Source: Candidatus Rokuibacteriota bacterium (GTDB taxonomy: Bacteria; Methylomirabilota; Methylomirabilia; Rokubacteriales; CSP1-6). Taken from it: a stretch of 64,000 nt of DNA. The stretch is taken from positions 1 to 64,000 of the forward strand of contig JACQFL010000052.1 of the NCBI GenBank assembly GCA_016200085.1, written 5' to 3'. Position 1 is the stretch's first letter, and each line of letters starts with the position of its first letter. The notes under the pieces were generated by a model. The model searched no databases and had not been told where the DNA came from. It was given only the letters and a program-made list of their open reading frames with translations. A program made the position numbers and the translations under genes. This document shows positions 60,533 to 64,000 of the stretch, piece after piece.

Positions 60533-61005
60533 CAGGCCGCCGGCCCGAAGCGCGCGCGGATGAGCCCGATCAGGTCGCGCGTCGAATGGCGCTTGGGATC
60601 GCCGGCGATCCTCACCTCGCCGCCGCCCGCCGCCACGGTGGCGCGCTCGGGCACGGTCGCCTCCGTGTAGTCGGTGCCCTTGGCCTGCACGTGAGGCCGG
60701 AGCCGGGCGATGAGGCGGTCGGCCGTGTCGTCGTCGAAGACCACGACGTGGTCGACCGCGCGGAGCGACTGTAGTATTTCCTCGCGCTCGGCGGCCGGCA
60801 TGAGCGGCCGGCCCGCGCCTTTCAATCGCGTCACGGCGTCGTCGGAATTGATCGCGACGATGAGCACGTCCCCGAGCTCGCGGGCCGCCTCGAGGTAGCG
60901 CACGTGGCCGACGTGCAGGAGGTCGAAGCACCCGTTGGCGAGGACGATGCGCTTGCCCTCGGCCCGGAGACGGTCGGCCAGGGCGGCCGCCTCGTCGACG
61001 GTCAC
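60532..61005 (-). CDS. rfaE2: D-glycero-beta-D-manno-heptose 1-phosphate adenylyltransferase
   Basis: A 157-residue nucleotidyltransferase activating heptose 1-phosphate with ATP. Motifs are NGCFDLLHVGHVRYLEAA (HxGH) and the later region AGDPKRHSTRDLIGLI in place of the ISSTxxI signature. It is a separate gene here, while in E. coli it is fused to the kinase as HldE. It overlaps the kinase gene by four bases. Confidence 0.94.
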   Translation of the reverse strand: MTVDEAAALADRLRAEGKRIVLANGCFDLLHVGHVRYLEAARELGDVLIVAINSDDAVTRLKGAGRPLMPAAEREEILQSLRAVDHVVVFDDDTADRLIARLRPHVQAKGTDYTEATVPERATVAAGGGEVRIAGDPKRHSTRDLIGLIRARFGPAA

Positions 61006-62012
61006 GAGGCGGCGACGGGACGGAGGGTCTGGATGAGCTCTGTCTGCGAGACCGTCGCGGTGCCGCGCTTCATGACCACGAGCCCGCCCGCCATGTTGGC
61101 CAGCGTCGCCGCCTCGACGGCGCTCGCCTGCGAGGCCAGCGCCACCGTGAAGGCGCTGATGACGGTATCGCCTGCGCCGGTGACGTCGGCGATCTCGTCG
61201 GTCCCGTGGATGGGGATGAAGGTGCTGGCCCCTTCGCGCTCGAGGACGGCCATGCCCTGGCTGCCCCGGGTGATCACGAGCATGCGGCTGTCCAGCCGCT
61301 CCAGCAACTGGCGGCCGGCCTTCTCCACGGCGCGCTCGTCGTCGACGGCGGCTCCCGCGAGCTCGCCCAGCTCCGCCTCGTTCGGCGTGGCCGCGGTGAT
61401 GCCGGTGAAGCGCGGCAGGTCGTAGCGGCTGTCCACCGTGATGACGGCGTCGCGCTCGCGCGCGATGGACCGCGCGCGCTCGAAGACGCGCGGGGTGACG
61501 GTGCCGTAGCCGTAGTCGGAGATCACGATGGCGTCCGCCTCCGCGGCGAGATCGGTCAGGCGCGCGAGCAGCGCGTCCTCCGTCGTGGGCGAGACCTCGC
61601 CGGCGGGCTCGCGGTCGAGGCGCACCACCTGCTGCCGGGTCGCCGGATAGCCGCCGGCCATGATCCGCGTCTTCACCGGCGTCGAGCGTCCCGCCTCGGT
61701 CAGCACGCCATCGGTCGCGATCCCGGCGCGGTGAAAGAGGGCCAGGAGCTCCTCCCCGCCGCGATCCCGTCCGACGACGCCGATCGGGATCACCCGCGCA
61801 CCGAGCGCGTGCACGTTGTGGGCGGCGTTTGCGGCGCCCCCGAGGAGCACCTCACGCTCGGTGAACGTGAGGATGATGACGGGCGCCTCGCGGGAGATGC
61901 GCGAGGGCTTGCCGAAGAGGTACTCGTCGACGAGGAGGTCGCCGACGACGGCGATGCTGCGGGCGCGGAAGCTCTCGACGACGCCGCGCAGGCGGGCGGC
62001 GGCCCCGGTCAC
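61002..62012 (-). CDS. rfaE1: D-glycero-beta-D-manno-heptose-7-phosphate kinase
   Basis: A 336-residue PfkB-family kinase for heptose 7-phosphate. The N-terminal part has AVVGDLLVDEYLFGKPSRISREAP and GGAANAAHNVHALGA. The catalytic C-terminal motif is DVTGAGDTVISAFTVAL. The start GTG 62012 overlaps the gmhB stop (GTGA). It is the stand-alone half of HldE. Confidence 0.94.
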   Translation of the reverse strand: MTGAAARLRGVVESFRARSIAVVGDLLVDEYLFGKPSRISREAPVIILTFTEREVLLGGAANAAHNVHALGARVIPIGVVGRDRGGEELLALFHRAGIATDGVLTEAGRSTPVKTRIMAGGYPATRQQVVRLDREPAGEVSPTTEDALLARLTDLAAEADAIVISDYGYGTVTPRVFERARSIARERDAVITVDSRYDLPRFTGITAATPNEAELGELAGAAVDDERAVEKAGRQLLERLDSRMLVITRGSQGMAVLEREGASTFIPIHGTDEIADVTGAGDTVISAFTVALASQASAVEAATLANMAGGLVVMKRGTATVSQTELIQTLRPVAAS

Positions 62013-62590
62013 GCGGTCGTCCCCGCGATCATCCAGTCCACGGCGTCGAGCAGGTCCTCCGCCACGTGGTCGGGCGCCACCGTGAAGTGGCGCCGCCGGT
62101 ACTCCCACTCGCCGAGCCCGTAGCCGGTCTTGACGAGCACCGCGCGTGCGCCGACGGCGCGGGCCACGGCGAGGTCGGAGGCCTTGTCTCCCACCACGAC
62201 GGAGCGCGCCAGGTCGAGATCGAGATCGGTCGCGGCGCTCACGAGAAGTCCGGGACGCGGCTTGCGACACTGGCAGTCCGCGCGATACGGCGCCACGCCT
62301 TCCGTCGGGTGATGGACGCAGACGTAGATGCCGTCGAGGTGGGCCCCCTCGGCCTTGAGCTGCTCCACCAGCGCCTCGTGCACGGCGTCCAGCACGTCCT
62401 GGGAGAAATAGCCCCGCGCGATCCCGGCCTGGTTCGTCGCGACCACGGCCGCGATGCCGGCCTCGTTCAGCCTGCGGATCGCCGCTCCCGACCGGGGCAA
62501 CAGCCGGAGGCGGCTGGGGTGGTTGATGTACCCCATTTCCTCGCTGAGCGTTCCGTCGCGATCGATGAAGAGAGCGCGCCGGACGGTCAC
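62009..62590 (-). CDS. gmhB: D-glycero-D-manno-heptose 1,7-bisphosphate 7-phosphatase
   Basis: A 193-residue HAD phosphatase. The nucleophile motif is FIDRDGTLSEE, motif II is ATNQAG and motif IV is VGDKASDLAVA. The zinc-binding loop of GmhB is complete (YVCVHHP, then ADCQCRKPRPG). It supplies heptose 1-phosphate between the kinase and adenylyltransferase steps. The start is ATG 62590. Only the isomerase (gmhA) and epimerase (hldD) are not in view. Confidence 0.95.
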   Translation of the reverse strand: MTVRRALFIDRDGTLSEEMGYINHPSRLRLLPRSGAAIRRLNEAGIAAVVATNQAGIARGYFSQDVLDAVHEALVEQLKAEGAHLDGIYVCVHHPTEGVAPYRADCQCRKPRPGLLVSAATDLDLDLARSVVVGDKASDLAVARAVGARAVLVKTGYGLGEWEYRRRHFTVAPDHVAEDLLDAVDWMIAGTTA

Positions 62591-62621
62591 AGCAGCAGTC
62601 TACGGCGAAGCTCCGGATTTC

Positions 62622-63704
62622 TCAAGGCAAATTGGACCAGACGCGCTCGAATCCGGCGACCTGAGCGGCGTAGGTGAAGGGCTCGGCCGAGCGGCGCGCG
62701 GCGAGACTCCATGCCGCGCTCCCGGCCCCGATGAGCGCGAGCGCATCGGCGACGGCCGTGGCGTCGCGCGGGGGCACCACGAACCCGTTGTCGCCCGGGA
62801 CGATCACCTCGGCGCCGCCGGCCATCTCGCTGGTGACCACGGGCAGGCCGGAGGCCAGCGCCTCCAGGTGGACGTTGCCGAACGGCTCGTACCGGGCGGG
62901 GAGCACCAGCGCGTCGCCGGCCGCGTACCAGCGCTCGAGGTCCCGCCGCGGCCCCAGCCACGTCACGCGGCCGGCGACCCCGAGCCTCGCCGCGAGCGCG
63001 CGGTACGGCGCCTCGCCGCCGCGGCCGATGATCACCAGGCGCGCTGCGTGAGCGGGCGGCGCGGCGAGCGCCTCGATCGCGGTGGCGAGACCCTTGCGCT
63101 CGAACCCGCTCCCGACGAAGAGGGCGACGCAGGCCTCGTCGGAGAGACCGGCCTCACGCCGGACGGCGCGCCGCCAGGCCTCGCGGTTCCCCGGATGGAA
63201 GCGCTCGAGATCCACGCCGTTGTAGACCACGCTGACGCGCGCGGGCGCCACGCCGTAGAGCGCCTCGATCTCGCGCTTGCCGGCCCGCGCGATGGCGACG
63301 ATGCGGGGTGTCCGCTCGAACACGCGCCGCTCGAGGGCGAGCACGATCCGGTGGTGCATCCCGCGGCCGCCCCCCTCGCGCGTGGCGAGGTAGGCGCGGT
63401 GACAGCCCTCCCCGGCCCGATAGACGTCCTGGCGAAGGGTCCGCTCGTGGCTCTGCACGACGTCCCAGCGGCCCCGGGCGACGAAGCGCGCCGCCGCGCA
63501 CGCGAAGGCCACGGCGCGGACCGGCGCGGGCAAGGGCGGCAGGCGCAGGGTGTGGACGGTCACGCCCGCGACGGGCGCCTGCCCCGGCCGCGTCAGCACC
63601 TCGACGGCGTGGCCGCGCGCGCGGAGCGCGTGCACGAGGCCCGCCGTGGCCCGCTCGACACCGCCGTGGAAGGAGAAAGGCCGGGCGATGACCAGCACCC
63701 TCAC
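62622..63704 (-). CDS. Family 4 glycosyltransferase
   Basis: A 360-residue GT-B glycosyltransferase. The acceptor-domain start is RVLVIARPFSFHGGVERATAGL. The donor-domain motifs are VYNGVDLERFHPG, VALFVGSGFERKGLATAIEAL and the E-x7-E pair in ARYEPFGNVHLEALASGLPVV. It resembles LPS core transferases such as WaaG (glucosyl or GlcNAc). The start is GTG 63704, overlapping the upstream gene's stop (GTGA). Donor sugar unknown. Confidence 0.88.
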   Translation of the reverse strand: MRVLVIARPFSFHGGVERATAGLVHALRARGHAVEVLTRPGQAPVAGVTVHTLRLPPLPAPVRAVAFACAAARFVARGRWDVVQSHERTLRQDVYRAGEGCHRAYLATREGGGRGMHHRIVLALERRVFERTPRIVAIARAGKREIEALYGVAPARVSVVYNGVDLERFHPGNREAWRRAVRREAGLSDEACVALFVGSGFERKGLATAIEALAAPPAHAARLVIIGRGGEAPYRALAARLGVAGRVTWLGPRRDLERWYAAGDALVLPARYEPFGNVHLEALASGLPVVTSEMAGGAEVIVPGDNGFVVPPRDATAVADALALIGAGSAAWSLAARRSAEPFTYAAQVAGFERVWSNLP

Positions 63705-64000
63705 CGCCGTGAGCCTCGCGCGCCGACCGCGTCGAAGAGCGGGAACAGCGACGCGCGTGCGGCGGTGAAGCTGTAGCGGTCCACGCACCGCGCGCGGGCG
63801 AGCCGCCCGAGCCGCGCGGCCTCCGGCGGATCGTCGAGCAGGCGGCGCAGCGCGCCGGCCAGCGCGCCGACGTCGCCGGGCGCGACGATCACCCCGCATC
63901 CCTCGAGGATCTCGGGGATCATCGACACGGCCGTCGAGACGATCGGGCGGCCGAGGGCCATCGCGTCGAACAGCTTGGCCGGCACCTGGCCCACGGTGTC
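63701..64000 (-). CDS. Glycosyltransferase family 4, C-terminal part (gene runs off the window)
   Basis: Only the last 99 codons are present; the frame is open to position 64000. VPAKLFDAMALGRPIVST and IPEILEGCGVIVAPGDV are the donor-binding end of a GT4 enzyme, followed by the usual terminal helices (LARARCVDRYSFTAARASL). It is coupled to the next GT4 gene, so the LPS/saccharide cluster continues beyond the right edge. Confidence 0.8.
   Translation of the reverse strand, partial: DTVGQVPAKLFDAMALGRPIVSTAVSMIPEILEGCGVIVAPGDVGALAGALRRLLDDPPEAARLGRLARARCVDRYSFTAARASLFPLFDAVGARGSRR

Overview
The window is G+C-rich, tightly packed bacterial DNA. Stop and start codons overlap throughout, mostly as ATGA, GTGA or TGATG. 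It carries three tRNA genes, no rRNA and no CRISPR array. LPS heptose genes, a lipoprotein signal and NlpD/SPOR cell-wall proteins point to a diderm. The mix of CaiB/BaiF CoA-transferases, luciferase-like monooxygenases, DxH amidohydrolases and a B12 mutase fits a soil lineage such as candidate Rokubacteria (Methylomirabilota). That placement is inference and cannot be proven from these sequences.

Left edge, 1-2956: an accessory island. A decayed IS91-family transposase (in-frame stop plus frameshift) is followed by three integron gene cassettes without an integrase (a CALIN): BrnT/BrnA, HicB/HicA and a GNAT acetyltransferase. Each ends in a recognisable attC site in the same orientation. Cassette 5' ends match the complement of their own attC R'' boxes, perfectly for cassettes 1 and 3 and with one mismatch for cassette 2.

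Catabolic block, 2951-29301. A long minus-strand series (13876 down to 2951) holds an SDR pseudogene, 3-hydroxyanthranilate dioxygenase, a thiolase-like protein with its DUF35 partner, two DxH amidohydrolases, an IclR regulator, two luciferase-like monooxygenases and two CoA-transferases. A plus-strand set (13912-17301) holds a 2OG-Fe oxygenase, a VOC protein, a metallopeptidase lipoprotein and a LysE exporter. A second minus-strand operon (24931 down to 17509) links a divergent B12-dependent acyl-CoA mutase, a ThDP enzyme and a dipeptide-type ABC importer with no ATPase. A third CoA-transferase, tRNA-Arg(CCU), an amidase and a third amidohydrolase follow.

Housekeeping block, 29364-64000, all on the minus strand. 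It contains surE-pcm-(tRNA-Pro)-acyP-nlpD-rpoS-like sigma, an ihfA-type gene with merR, a SPOR protein, der with a DUF512 radical SAM protein, pgsA, hflX, miaA, mutL, mutS, a HIT protein, ihfB and sppA. Next comes an aromatic amino-acid/lipid/translation operon (pheA-hisC-tyrA-aroA-cmk-plsC-rpsA) behind a strong predicted promoter, then rluB-scpB-scpA-trpS and an LPS core/heptose cluster running off the right edge. Two non-coding curiosities are an 87-bp tandem repeat with perfect palindromes between miaA and mutL, and a 14-bp hairpin beside tRNA-Pro(CGG).
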